Below the pieces are notes generated by a model, which worked only from the letters and a program-made list of their open reading frames with translations, was not told where the DNA came from and ran no database searches. A stretch of DNA of 55,719 nucleotides from JBLHKS01 sp047620505 (GTDB taxonomy: Bacteria; Verrucomicrobiota; Verrucomicrobiia; Verrucomicrobiales; DEV007): assembly GCA_047620505.1 (NCBI GenBank), contig JBLHKS010000022.1, positions 1-55,719 of the forward strand, written 5' to 3'. The position numbers were made by a program, and so were the translations under genes. Positions 26,941-36,271 of the stretch are shown here, one piece after another. Position 1 is the first letter of the stretch, and each line of letters begins with the position of its first letter.

Positions 26941-29900
26941 CTATTCCAAAGGATGCTCCTTCAGGAGAGCTTCCGGGTTGTACATCGCGGGCGTGTCCTT
27001 GACTGCGGCTCGGACTTTCGCGACATCGGACGGCTGGATCGGGCCGGACTGGTTACCAAATGAATTCCGAACGAAGGTCAAAACGGAAGCCAGTTCGTCG
27101 TCGTTCAAAAGCGATTCAAACGGCGTCATCGGAATGACTCCCGGGTATTTTCTGCCTTCAACTTCGATTGGGCCCATCAGACCTTTGAGCGCGAGCTTGA
27201 TCAGGCGCTCGGAGTCTCCGTTTACCCATTGTGTGCCAGCAAGCGGTGGAAAACCAACGTCCGGCAGGCCCTCACCATTCGGCTGGTGGCACGTGCCGCA
27301 GTGAGCCTCACGATGGTAAATTTCAGCGCCATCGAGGAAGAGCTTTCGATCCGCGCCCTTTAGGTTAGCCGGGACTTTCGGCTTCGGAAACTCGGCAACG
27401 ATGAGCGTCTGGCCGCCGAGCGCGGCTTTGGCGTGGTCGAGACTCGCTTTCGAATATTTGTCGACGCCTTTTGCCTCTGCGATCGCAAGAATTTTCTCTC
27501 CGGACCTCCGCCCAAGGCGAGAAGCGCCAGTGATCGCTTCAAGACGAACGCGTCCATGCTCATCATCTGCGGCAACCGCAAGGAGCGCCTTGTGATCGGA
27601 AATCCGGTGCCCGTTGAACTTAAGAACGCGAACAGCAGCTGCTCGGATCCGGTGATCGGCAGATTTGAGAAGTTCGCGCAGAAGTTCGTCGACGACCTGA
27701 TCCGCGCCCCAGGAAACCCAGAGGGCTTCGAGCTTGATTCGATCGTCGCTCTGCTTCGCCGCCCAAGGCTTCAAAGCTGCGATGACTTCTTCCGCGTTGC
27801 GCCCGCGGAGTTCACGGCGAGTGCGGTAACGAGAGCGGTATTCGTGAAGCTTCAGGTTCTCGAGAAGTTCCGAAATCGAAGCTCCATCGATTTTGGCGGG
27901 CTCTACGAGCGGACGAGAAGGATAGGTCACTCGGTAAATCCGACCGTGCTCGTGATCGCGATGCGGATCCCGGGCGGAGTGCTGCATGTGGCCAATCAGC
28001 GCGTTGTGCCAGTCGACAACGTAGAGCGAACCGTCCGGCGCGAATTCCAAGTCAGTCGGCCGGAAATTGAGGTCCTCAGAAACGTAGAGATCGTGGCGAT
28101 ATTCCGTAGTGAAGCCGGTACCGTCTTCGATCATTTTGTGCTGCTTCGCTCCGAGGAAACCGATCGCGTTATTGAGCAGAATATCGCCCTGAACTTCATC
28201 AGGAAAGTGACGGCTGGAGACAAACTCGAGACCAGAAGTTGGGCGGACTTTGTTTGATGTAATAATATCCGGCGCGGGCATGTTCACGCCGTAAACCGGT
28301 TTTACCGACGCTGGCATCATCCAAGTGAGGCTGGTTCCAGACGTATGCAGAAAGAAATCCTGACCGTAATCATCAAAGGCAATTCCCCATGGATTCGGGA
28401 TTTTAAGCTGCGCGTAGTTGATTAGATGTTTGCGCTGCGGGCTATAGCGATAGAACCCTCCGTTGTTTCCGCGAACTGGACCGTAGGCCGTTTCCACATT
28501 CGTGTGGAGGAAAAGGCCTTCAGCCATCATCAGAGCACCCGAAGGATCCGCGCAGAACGCGGCAATCGCGTGGTGCGTGTCGTGGTCGTCGAATCCGCTC
28601 AAGAGCACCTCTTTCGTATCGGCTTTGTCATCTCCATCGGTGTCGCGAAGAAGAACAAGACTGCCGCTCTGCGAAACGTAGACACCGTCGTGGCTGATTT
28701 CGAATCCGATCGGAATGTGGAGATCGTCGCTGAACGTAATCTGTTTGTCTGCGACTCCGTCGTTATCGGTGTCCTCGAAAATCAAGAGTTTGTCCTGCGG
28801 CAACGGATCTCCAATCCGATAATGCGGGTAACTCGCCATCGTGGAAACCCAGAGTCGGCCCTTATTGTCAAAAGCCATCTGAACCGGGTTCGCCAAATCT
28901 GGAAACCTGGATTCGTCCGCGAATAGCTCGATTTTGTAGCCTGGTGCGGTCTTAATTTTGGATTCGACGACTTTTCCGGGCCGATAGTCAACTGTGCCGT
29001 TCTTTGCGCTGGGCTTGTAGTTGGTTTCAACCGGCGGAAGCACGAGAGTCTTCGCATCTTCGGCTGCCAGGTCAAAATCCGTTCCGGCGAGGACCGCGTG
29101 AATCGCACGATCACGGACAACGGTCATTTCCCGCGATTTTTGAAATTCGAAAGGATAGTTCCCAGGTCCATACGGATTGTAGCGACGACCGTTGGCGTGG
29201 ACGCTGTTCGGAACTTTAAAATCATTCAACCAAACCCGGATTTTCTCGTTCACCGCCGCGTGAACTGCGTCTCGCTTGAATTGAGACGGCGTGGCTTCAC
29301 CGAAGAGGCCATCAGCCAGAACCGGGGCCAGAGTTTCATACCCGAGTTCACTGAGAATTGCTCCATCCGTAGTATATTCTTTACGATCATTGTACCACTG
29401 ACTTGACGAGCCGAAGACGTCTACATAATGCGCGCCGTTCTCTGCTGCAACCTGACGCATCGCATTAGCGTAAAGGGAAAGATTGATATTCTGCTTAGAG
29501 CCATCAGGCGTCGCATATTTCGCCGAGAGATCTTGAAACGCAGTTGGAGAGACGAGCGCCAATTGCGGAATTGTCTCGCCATTATATTTCTGGCTGAGCG
29601 TGTGTTGAATAAAGGCTTCGAGTTCCTTTTTGAATCGCTCAAGACCGCGTTGTCCTTCGAAAGAGGAGTTGAATCCGAAAAACGCGATGATCGTGTCCGC
29701 TTCGAGGCGGGTTAACCACTGATCCGGTGTCTCGAAATGTCCTTGCGGCCGGGAATCCACCTGGAACTCCTTTTTGACCAATTCCTTGCCGCCGGGAAAG
29801 GCGTATTGATCCTCCTTTGAGCGGCTTGCATGAGGCCGAAAGGCAGGAGTGTTTCCTTCATCGCCCATATTGCGGATGATGAGTTCCTGATCAGGGAAAC

Positions 29901-30153
29901 GGAGAAACATCTCTGTTTCAAAATGTCCGAAGTGGTTCATTCGCGAAGCAAGCCCGGAGCCGATCAAGACGATGTGGTCGCCTTTTTTGACTAGCAGCTG
30001 CTCCGGCGCGGGCTTGACCTCGAACGGGACCGATTCTGGATTAATCGGCTCGATCACACCGGGAGGGAGCTTCGATTTCTTGTCGTCTTTCTGGGCGAAG
30101 AGCGTAGTGCTCAGGCCGCAGATGAGGCTTAGCGATAGGAGTATGCGTTTCAT
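26941..30153 (-). CDS. Giant secreted SGNH + PVC-type haem-binding propeller/HEAT protein
   Basis: A protein of 1070 residues from ATG 30153 (signal MKRILLSLSLICGLSTTLFA); the longer frame is antisense to the neighbour and unlikely. Domains: SGNH-like (VLIGSGLASRMNHFGHFE; about 60-330), PVC-type propeller (QMAFDNKGRLWVSTMASYP, WGIAFDDYGQDFFLHTSG, DLEFAPDGSLYVVDWHN), HEAT repeats (RAAAVRVLKFN), then a cytochrome c domain with CGTCH and an axial-Met region (GVIPMTPF). These proteins are taken to oxidise sugars or alcohols in the periplasm; biochemical proof is scarce. It is a paralogue of the 22891 gene with 48 bp between. Confidence 0.85.
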   Translation of the reverse strand: MKRILLSLSLICGLSTTLFAQKDDKKSKLPPGVIEPINPESVPFEVKPAPEQLLVKKGDHIVLIGSGLASRMNHFGHFETEMFLRFPDQELIIRNMGDEGNTPAFRPHASRSKEDQYAFPGGKELVKKEFQVDSRPQGHFETPDQWLTRLEADTIIAFFGFNSSFEGQRGLERFKKELEAFIQHTLSQKYNGETIPQLALVSPTAFQDLSAKYATPDGSKQNINLSLYANAMRQVAAENGAHYVDVFGSSSQWYNDRKEYTTDGAILSELGYETLAPVLADGLFGEATPSQFKRDAVHAAVNEKIRVWLNDFKVPNSVHANGRRYNPYGPGNYPFEFQKSREMTVVRDRAIHAVLAGTDFDLAAEDAKTLVLPPVETNYKPSAKNGTVDYRPGKVVESKIKTAPGYKIELFADESRFPDLANPVQMAFDNKGRLWVSTMASYPHYRIGDPLPQDKLLIFEDTDNDGVADKQITFSDDLHIPIGFEISHDGVYVSQSGSLVLLRDTDGDDKADTKEVLLSGFDDHDTHHAIAAFCADPSGALMMAEGLFLHTNVETAYGPVRGNNGGFYRYSPQRKHLINYAQLKIPNPWGIAFDDYGQDFFLHTSGTSLTWMMPASVKPVYGVNMPAPDIITSNKVRPTSGLEFVSSRHFPDEVQGDILLNNAIGFLGAKQHKMIEDGTGFTTEYRHDLYVSEDLNFRPTDLEFAPDGSLYVVDWHNALIGHMQHSARDPHRDHEHGRIYRVTYPSRPLVEPAKIDGASISELLENLKLHEYRSRYRTRRELRGRNAEEVIAALKPWAAKQSDDRIKLEALWVSWGADQVVDELLRELLKSADHRIRAAAVRVLKFNGHRISDHKALLAVAADDEHGRVRLEAITGASRLGRRSGEKILAIAEAKGVDKYSKASLDHAKAALGGQTLIVAEFPKPKVPANLKGADRKLFLDGAEIYHREAHCGTCHQPNGEGLPDVGFPPLAGTQWVNGDSERLIKLALKGLMGPIEVEGRKYPGVIPMTPFESLLNDDELASVLTFVRNSFGNQSGPIQPSDVAKVRAAVKDTPAMYNPEALLKEHPLE

Positions 30154-30172
30154 GTTGTCTTTGGAAATTATC

Positions 30173-30919
30173 TTACTTCTTGGGCGGCTTCGAGGCCTTT
30201 TCGGTTGGAACGTGTTTGAAAACGGGAAATGCCGCTCGGGTTTTAGCCCAACCGGCTTGCGGGGCCTCACCAATGTTCCAAATTCGGACGTCGTCAATCT
30301 CAAGGGAGCCGCCACGAGGACCTGCGACGCCGAAACCGTTTCCGCCGCTCGGGGTCGGTTTGGCGAAGGATTCGTGCCGGGCGTAAAGTGTTGGTCCGTC
30401 AGCGAATTGGATCACAAACTCATCTCCCTTCAGTTCAGCGAGCGCGTGATACCATTTTCCAGGCTCATATTTGAAGGCCCTGGCTTCTGCAACGCGCACC
30501 ATTTCATGATCAGCGATGATGAAAACTCCGTCATCCGCGCTGAATTTGATTCGGCAGATGTGATGGCCGAATTCGACGAACGGCACGATCGCATTTTCTT
30601 CTCCTTCTAGAAACCGAATCGAAAACTGAGCGACAAACTCGGCAGGCGTTTTCGGAACGCTCGCACGGGCTTCGAGCCCGCGGTGGTGGGTTTTCGCCGC
30701 TTGGTTTTCCGGCGTCGAAGGAATTCCGCGCAGTACGCCGTCTTCGATCGTCCAGCGTGTCGCCTGTCGCGGCTGCCAATTCTCTTTGGCGGGTTTGCCG
30801 GCTTTTCCGAAATCGTTTTCGAGCACAACTTCTCCCGGCACGCCCATGAGCGGCTTCAATTCCGCGTCAGCGGCAATCGCCGATCCGGCGAGGAGTAGAG
30901 AAAAGAGTAAAATTTTCAT
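30173..30919 (-). CDS. Secreted concanavalin-like/DUF1080-type protein
   Basis: A protein of 248 residues with signal peptide MKILLFSLLLAGSAIA. The rest is a jelly-roll pattern: TRWTIEDGVLRGIPS, SIRFLEGEENAIVPFVEFG, KWYHALAELKGDEFVIQFADG and a last strand GSLEIDDVRIWN. It resembles the DUF1080 (3-keto-disaccharide hydrolase) and LamG families. These often lie next to PVC propeller oxidoreductases, which may make 3-keto sugars. It is packed against DUF1552 with no gap and 19 bp before the SGNH/haem gene. Confidence 0.7.
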   Translation of the reverse strand: MKILLFSLLLAGSAIAADAELKPLMGVPGEVVLENDFGKAGKPAKENWQPRQATRWTIEDGVLRGIPSTPENQAAKTHHRGLEARASVPKTPAEFVAQFSIRFLEGEENAIVPFVEFGHHICRIKFSADDGVFIIADHEMVRVAEARAFKYEPGKWYHALAELKGDEFVIQFADGPTLYARHESFAKPTPSGGNGFGVAGPRGGSLEIDDVRIWNIGEAPQAGWAKTRAAFPVFKHVPTEKASKPPKK

Positions 30920-32209
30920 TCAGGCAAAAAGCTCATCGATGACGCCCGTGCTGTCGCCGTGAGATTCGATTTCAAGGCCAGAACCGCGCAAAAGGCTGAG
31001 CCAGAGATTGCAGAGTGGCGTTCCGGTCTCCGCGACGATATGCCGCCCATGATTCACGCCAGCGCCGCCGCCAGTGACCACTGTTGGACAGTTTTTAAGG
31101 TAGTGAATCGCCTCGATGTTGCTTCCGTAAGTCAGAGAGATGTGATCGAACAAACTGCTGCCATCGGGCTCCTTCGAAGCCTTCAATCGATCGATGAAAT
31201 GGGCCAGCAACTCCGTTTGTTTCGCGTCACGCAGCTGAGAAACTTCTTTGCGCTGACCATCGCCGTAGTGACTCATGTTGTGACCGGAAATCGTCGATCC
31301 CAGGCTCTTGATGAAGGTTTCGACCGGCTGTCGATAGGTGAAAACTCGGCTCGAATCGACCTGCATCGCCGCAACCATCAAGTCGTACATCAGCTTGACT
31401 TCATCATAACCTTCGGACTCGCCTGTGGGCGGATCGAGCGGGTTTTCCGGTTTGCGTTTCGGCACTTCGAGCCACTGCTCTTCTTTTGTTAGCCGGGTTT
31501 CGATGTCGCGGATCGATTGAAAATACTCATCGAGTTTGTCCGCATCCGTCGCGTTCAAACCTCGGCCTACGTCCCTTGCATCTTCGAGAACAGTATCGAG
31601 CACGCTCCGCCGCTGCTGCAACATCGCCTGGCGCTGCGCCAACGGCGTTTTGTCGTCCGAAAACAGCCGATGGTAAGCCGCGACCGGCGTGTCGAGACCG
31701 GCAACCGGCTTGCCCTGGCGGCTCCAGGCTAACGAAAGTCCGGGGCCGTGACCGGAGGCGCTGGCGTTTTTACAACCGAGCTGAATCGAGGTAAATCGCG
31801 TATCCTTCCCAAAAACATCGGCCGCGACCTGGTCGGCGGAGATGCTGTTGTAAAAACTCTGGCCAGGCTCCGCGTAGCGATTCGCACCCGTCAGCCAAAA
31901 CGTGCTGCCCCAGTGCGCTTCGTGGCTGAACTGGTTGGTCAGATTCTGGATAACCGTGATGTCCGACTTGTGCCGTTCCAAAGGCTTGAGGCCGAGCGGA
32001 AGTTCGTAGCCGTCGCCAGTGTCCGCGCGATCCGGAAACCAGGTTTCGCGCGTAACGCCCCAACCGAAGCCGAGGAAAATCATCCGTTTCGGCGGCGGCG
32101 CAACTTCAGCAGCTGCTGAGGCGAATCGCTGGAAACCAAACGACTCCAGGAACGGCAACGCGATCGTGGCGGTGCTGCTGCGGAGAAAGGCTCGGCGTTG
32201 TGGATTCAT
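30920..32209 (-). CDS. DUF1552 protein, Tat-exported
   Basis: The start at 32209 gives a Tat signal, MNPQRRAFLRSSTATIALPF, with an exact iterated palindrome at the cleavage region (ASAAAEVAP). The remainder is the DUF1552 family: IFLGFGWGVTRETWFPD, HKSDITVIQNLTN, SHEAHWGSTFWLTG, SISADQVAAD, VFTYRQPVETFIKSLG. DUF1552 belongs with DUF1501 to the alkaline-phosphatase-like sulfatase fold but its reaction is unknown. It is always close to DUF1592 proteins, as here (4-bp gap). Confidence 0.9.
   Translation of the reverse strand: MNPQRRAFLRSSTATIALPFLESFGFQRFASAAAEVAPPPKRMIFLGFGWGVTRETWFPDRADTGDGYELPLGLKPLERHKSDITVIQNLTNQFSHEAHWGSTFWLTGANRYAEPGQSFYNSISADQVAADVFGKDTRFTSIQLGCKNASASGHGPGLSLAWSRQGKPVAGLDTPVAAYHRLFSDDKTPLAQRQAMLQQRRSVLDTVLEDARDVGRGLNATDADKLDEYFQSIRDIETRLTKEEQWLEVPKRKPENPLDPPTGESEGYDEVKLMYDLMVAAMQVDSSRVFTYRQPVETFIKSLGSTISGHNMSHYGDGQRKEVSQLRDAKQTELLAHFIDRLKASKEPDGSSLFDHISLTYGSNIEAIHYLKNCPTVVTGGGAGVNHGRHIVAETGTPLCNLWLSLLRGSGLEIESHGDSTGVIDELFA
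32107..32118. repeat. Iterated palindrome CAGCAGCTGCTG, copy 12
   Basis: Exact copy in the DUF1552 Tat signal region; reads SAAAE. Confidence 0.9.
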
Positions 32210-32213
32210 GAAG

Positions 32214-34742
32214 TTACTTTGTCTGGAATTCGCTCGACTGGACCAGCGAGTGGATGAAAGCACGCACTCGGCCGTCCTGGTTTTTCGCCCGTTCGAGGAT
32301 CGAATTGGCAAGCTCGTAATCGGAAAATCCGTAGGGCCTGCCAAGACCATATTCGATCAAGGCTTCGACGAATCCGTGGGCGAATGCATCGTCTTTTTCT
32401 GCGATCCGGTCGCGAAACTCGAAGAAATCGGCAAAGGCCGTTCCATCCGGAAGCGTTCCGCTCGGGTCGATTGGAAACTGGCTGGTTTTCGTCTGGCGTT
32501 TGGTTTTGCCAGGAGTCACGACCGTTTCCTGATCGCGCCAACGCCCAGCGGCGTCGAAATTCTCAAGACCGAAGCCAAGCGGATCGATTCGGCGATGACA
32601 CTGCGCGCACTGCGGCTCCTCCATGTGCGCCGCGAGCATCCCGCGCGACGAAAGCGGCTTGCCGGCGTGACGACTGAGCTGAGGCACGTTCGGCGGAGCG
32701 GGCGGCGGCGGATCGTGAAGGACCTTGCGCATCACCCAGGCACCGCGTTCGACCGGCGACGTGCGCTCGCCATCCGAGCCCATCGCGAGCACCGCCGCCA
32801 TTCCTAACAAACCTCCACGCGGCGAACCGGCGGGAACCTGGACTGCCCGAAAATGCTCGCCCTCGACCCCGGAAATTTCGTAGTAATCGGCGAGCAGATC
32901 GTTGATCACGACTTCGTCCGATTTCAGCAGCTGCTGGAGGCCGAGATTCTCGCGAAGGAGCCGATGTAGCGTTTCGTAAACCTCGTTTCGGGCCGCTTCC
33001 TTCGTGCTCTCATCGAACTCCGGATAGAGCTGGAAATTGAACTGGAAAAAATCGAGCCGCTCCATGTGAAGCCACTGATGGGCGAATCCGCTGACGAATT
33101 CCGACGCTCGTGGATCGGCAAGCAGGCGAGCCGTTTGCGCGCGAAGAATTTTAGCTTCGCTTAGTTCGGCGCTCAGCAATTCTTCATCCGGCGGGCCGCT
33201 CCAGAGGAAGTACGAAAGGCGGACAGCGAGTTCGAGATTGGTTAGCGAGCGCTTCTCAGTCTCCCCAGTCGGCTCAGACAAATAGAGAAAATTCGGCGAC
33301 GCCAAAATGACCGAAAGCGGCTCTTTGATCGCTTCACGCGGCGACTCTCCAGCTGCTCGGCGACCGCGGTAAAGCTCGAGCAGCTTATCAAGAAAGGCAG
33401 TCTTCGGCTCTTTGTCTCGAAACGCGCGTTTGGCGAAATCTTCAACCACCGCGCGCGCCGTCTGATCGGTTAGTCCATTCTTAATGAGCTTCGATTGAGA
33501 GGCCGGCGGCCACTGCTCAACAATCGGGCCTTCCCACTCGATCCAATCGATCCAAAGCGCCGGATCCGGCCCGTGCCCGTGTTTGGTCTGGTGCCGAATG
33601 AAGGCCGAGCGCGTGGCGGTTCTCGAGTTACGCTGCCGCTCCCGAAACGCGAACGACCGATCGCCGGATTTTGTGATCGTGATAGGAATTTCGAGAATCT
33701 GCGGAGCGTCGATCGATCCGGAAACCTGGCGGCAACCCAGAATCTCAAGCTCGCCGCCAAGGGCCGTCGCCGGTCGATGACCGAATTCCAGAAACCGGCG
33801 ACTCGACTCGACGTCGTCGAGCGCAGCTACCCGAAGTCTTAAGACGTAATTTCCCGGCGCGGCGTTCTTCGGAAAATCGACCGCATCGGTCATCGCTCCG
33901 TTGAACAAATTAAAGAGCAGGACGCCGGTTTCCGTCTCCGGCCGCTCCAAATATCGGATGTAAGTCGCGTGCTGCTGATTGAAGAGCCGCTCCTCAAACT
34001 TGACCCGATCCTCATCGAGGAAACCGAATTCGGACGGCTCTTTTCCTTCCGATTCGCGCCAGGCCTGGGCGCGCTCGAAAGCTTTTCGCAATTTGTCTGA
34101 GATCGCCTTCGCCCTCTTCCTCGGGCCGTCCTCCGACTCGCGCCTGAGCGTTCGACTCTTTGGCTTCGGACCGGCCACGATCGCCTCATCGAGAGCCTGA
34201 CGCGCGATCCTCAGATACTGCTCAAACTGATCGCTGGAGAAAAACAGCGAGCCGCCAGCCGTATCGAATCCGCCTGAATTCGCATCGTCCGGCAGTTCGC
34301 CGACATCGATCTCGACACCCAGCAGCTGCTGGATCGTGTTCCGGTACTCGCGCCGATTCAGCCGCCGCATCGTGATCTGGCCGCCGCTGTCGCTCAGCAG
34401 CTTGCGCGCGGTGACGAGCTGATTCGAAAGCGTTTCCAGAAACGCCGTTTTTTCCTCGGCACCCGGCTGTTTTTTATCTTCTGGCGGCATCTCGCCGGAG
34501 TTCAGCGAATCGAGCACCTTCTGCCAGGTTTCGGCGGATTCGAGCGTGCCAAGGTCGAAAGACAGCCGCTCCAGATCGACCTCACCCTTCTCCGTGGCCG
34601 AGTCGTGGCAGTCGAGACAATATTTCTCGAACAGCGCAAAGTGTTTCCCCGACATCACGGCAGCTGGGACGTCCTGCGAAATCCCAAAACCGGGAAAGCA
34701 AAGGAGCGCCAGCAAGGCGGGAAACGTAGATCGGCTCAACAT
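32214..34742 (-). CDS. DUF1587/DUF1592/DUF1588/DUF1585 multidomain cytochrome-like protein
   Basis: A protein of 842 residues from ATG 34742 (MLSRSTFPALLALLCFPGFG signal). A haem c motif CLDCH occurs at about residue 42. Then RRLNRREYRNTIQQLLGVE is the DUF1587 start, LELAVRLSYFLWSGPPDEEL lies in DUF1592, MLAAHMEEPQCAQCHRRIDPLGFGLENFDA is in DUF1588 with a second CxxCH, and the C-terminal RVRAFIHSLVQSSEFQTK is DUF1585. This whole architecture is typical for planctomycetes and verrucomicrobia. It probably forms a redox pair with the DUF1552 product. Two exact iterated palindromes occur in it. Confidence 0.9.
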   Translation of the reverse strand: MLSRSTFPALLALLCFPGFGISQDVPAAVMSGKHFALFEKYCLDCHDSATEKGEVDLERLSFDLGTLESAETWQKVLDSLNSGEMPPEDKKQPGAEEKTAFLETLSNQLVTARKLLSDSGGQITMRRLNRREYRNTIQQLLGVEIDVGELPDDANSGGFDTAGGSLFFSSDQFEQYLRIARQALDEAIVAGPKPKSRTLRRESEDGPRKRAKAISDKLRKAFERAQAWRESEGKEPSEFGFLDEDRVKFEERLFNQQHATYIRYLERPETETGVLLFNLFNGAMTDAVDFPKNAAPGNYVLRLRVAALDDVESSRRFLEFGHRPATALGGELEILGCRQVSGSIDAPQILEIPITITKSGDRSFAFRERQRNSRTATRSAFIRHQTKHGHGPDPALWIDWIEWEGPIVEQWPPASQSKLIKNGLTDQTARAVVEDFAKRAFRDKEPKTAFLDKLLELYRGRRAAGESPREAIKEPLSVILASPNFLYLSEPTGETEKRSLTNLELAVRLSYFLWSGPPDEELLSAELSEAKILRAQTARLLADPRASEFVSGFAHQWLHMERLDFFQFNFQLYPEFDESTKEAARNEVYETLHRLLRENLGLQQLLKSDEVVINDLLADYYEISGVEGEHFRAVQVPAGSPRGGLLGMAAVLAMGSDGERTSPVERGAWVMRKVLHDPPPPAPPNVPQLSRHAGKPLSSRGMLAAHMEEPQCAQCHRRIDPLGFGLENFDAAGRWRDQETVVTPGKTKRQTKTSQFPIDPSGTLPDGTAFADFFEFRDRIAEKDDAFAHGFVEALIEYGLGRPYGFSDYELANSILERAKNQDGRVRAFIHSLVQSSEFQTK
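32925..32936. repeat. Iterated palindrome CAGCAGCTGCTG, copy 13
   Basis: Exact copy in the DUF1592 gene; reads QQLL. Confidence 0.9.
34320..34331. repeat. Iterated palindrome CAGCAGCTGCTG, copy 14
   Basis: Exact copy in the DUF1587 part of the same gene; reads QQLL. Confidence 0.9.
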
Positions 34743-34813
34743 GTCGGCGCGAAGGGAGCGCAGAATTTCGACATTGCAACCGCCTCGCGAGTGGGTTCGA
34801 AAACCCAATTCTC

Positions 34814-35949
34814 TCAACGGCCGCCAGATCCGTTCAAACCGCTTGCTCCATTCAGGCTGGTTGCACTTCCAGGGATTGATCCGGAGGGTTTCGGACGGGA
34901 CAACGGAGACGGCGAAGTTGAACTCCCACTTTGCCGAGCCTGACGTTGCTGCTCCTCGTAAGTGGCGCGAAAAAATTCAGGCAGATCCACCTCTCGATTC
35001 ATCTCCTGCCCTTCGTCACACCAAAGGTTGGCTTCAACTTTCTCCGTGAACTCGAAGTGGTTCGACGGAGCGACTCCGAAGCTAACCGCCTCTCCAGCCG
35101 GAAGAAACGGAACGAAAACAAATGCGCCGTGCTCGGTTTGCTGGACCTTTTTCAGCAGCATTGCTTGCCTGTCGTTGGTCTGAATCGCCTCGGCGCTGGA
35201 TCCGAGAAACAGCATCAATCCAGCCGCAAGCGCGCGGTCGTTATCGATATTGGTCTGTCTTGACGTGCCCTGAACTCGCCTCGCCGAGATGACGCAATTG
35301 TGAAACGGTTTCGACGTTCGGTTCAGCACCCGCATGAAAACCATATCGTCAATCCGCTTCAGCGTAACTGTTATCACACCTTTCGCGTTACGCCGATCGG
35401 CATCGCCCTCTGAAGAAATTTCGGCAACATTTTCCCGAACGATGCTCCGCAGTTCCGATCCGAACAGTTCCATTTCTCGCTCGCGAATGGCCAGTCGCTG
35501 CACGGGTAAAATCATGTTTTCCGCGCTTTCAACGAGACCGACTTCCGGTCCGCCGAGCCCTTCCACCAACGAGTTGCCAAGAAATTTCTGCCAACTGCCG
35601 GTGAGATCGCGCATGACTTTTTCAGCCTCAGCCGGCTTCTCATCAGCCAGTTCATTCAGCTTCATCAAATCGATAACAGCAGATGAAATTTTCTCGCAAC
35701 GCGGGTCGGCATGTTGCAAAAAAAAGCAAGCGACTCAACCCGAGTTTCAGCCGGATCCACCCACTCTCCTCCGAAGTAATAGGGATCTGAAGCGTTAGTA
35801 AAAAGGAAACTTTGCTCCGCGGTCAGCCTGGTCTCAGTCTTCCGGTCGGGAACTGAAGATTCCTGACCCTCCAGATGGCCAAAACTCAGACCAAAGGCAA
35901 TGAAAAGCGGAATCGACCGCAGACGAATGAAGGAGAAGACAGCGTTCAT
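34814..35949 (-). CDS. Secreted hypothetical protein interrupted at an 8-base homopolymer (candidate -1 frameshift)
   Basis: The 5' frame (35949-35665) has a signal peptide (SIPLFIAFGLSFGHLEG) and reads to RVESLAFF. The 3' frame (from TTG 35719 to 34814) reads LQHADPRCEKISSAVIDLMK onward and has no signal or good start. They join exactly in a run of eight T (coding strand; plus-strand A at 35718-35725): with one more T the protein is continuous, about 378 residues. The in-frame context GCT TTT TTT fits the slippery pattern T TTT TTT. The mature part is helical with a beta section (VITVTLKRIDDMVFMRVLN) and a Ser/Pro/Gly-rich end. Family not recognised. It heads the DUF1592 cluster. Confidence 0.65.
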
Positions 35950-36044
35950 CTATCTAATACAGAATATTGTTTGAAGTGTTAGTCAAACGGAAGCTAAAAC
36001 CATGAACGCTCGAGTCTTCGATCAAATCCCCCGTTCCTCTCCTC

Positions 36045-36200
36045 CTATTTCGGCGACACAGCTTCTTCGGCATCCCGAATCAATCTTTCCAAAGCGGCGT
36101 CGATGACTTTCGCTCCAAGATTGCCCACACAGCGGCGGCGAATCACGCCTTTGTGATCGATGATGAAAAACGCTGGAGTTGCCGGGAAATTCACAACCGC
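36045..36200 (-). pseudogene. Remnant of a redoxin (AhpC/TlpA-like) gene
   Basis: The segment VVNFPATPAFFIIDHKGVIR and the following helix GAKVIDAALERLIRDAEEA match the C-terminal third of thioredoxin-fold redoxins (cis-Pro loop, strand, strand, last helix). Nothing of the N-terminal active-site half is found upstream: the frame continues only as antisense of pyrC. So it is a 5'-truncated relic of about 50 codons. Confidence 0.6.
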
Positions 36201-36271
36201 AATCAGCCCCCTACAAATAGGCGCCCGCAATCGCGGCTTGGCACCGAGGCGGATCCGGGCTAGAAAGCCGC

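Noticed and set aside
34780..34812. tRNA T-arm-like sequence GGGTTCGAAAACCC
   Set aside because: No matching acceptor, D or anticodon arms upstream; the loop is also wrong on the other strand.
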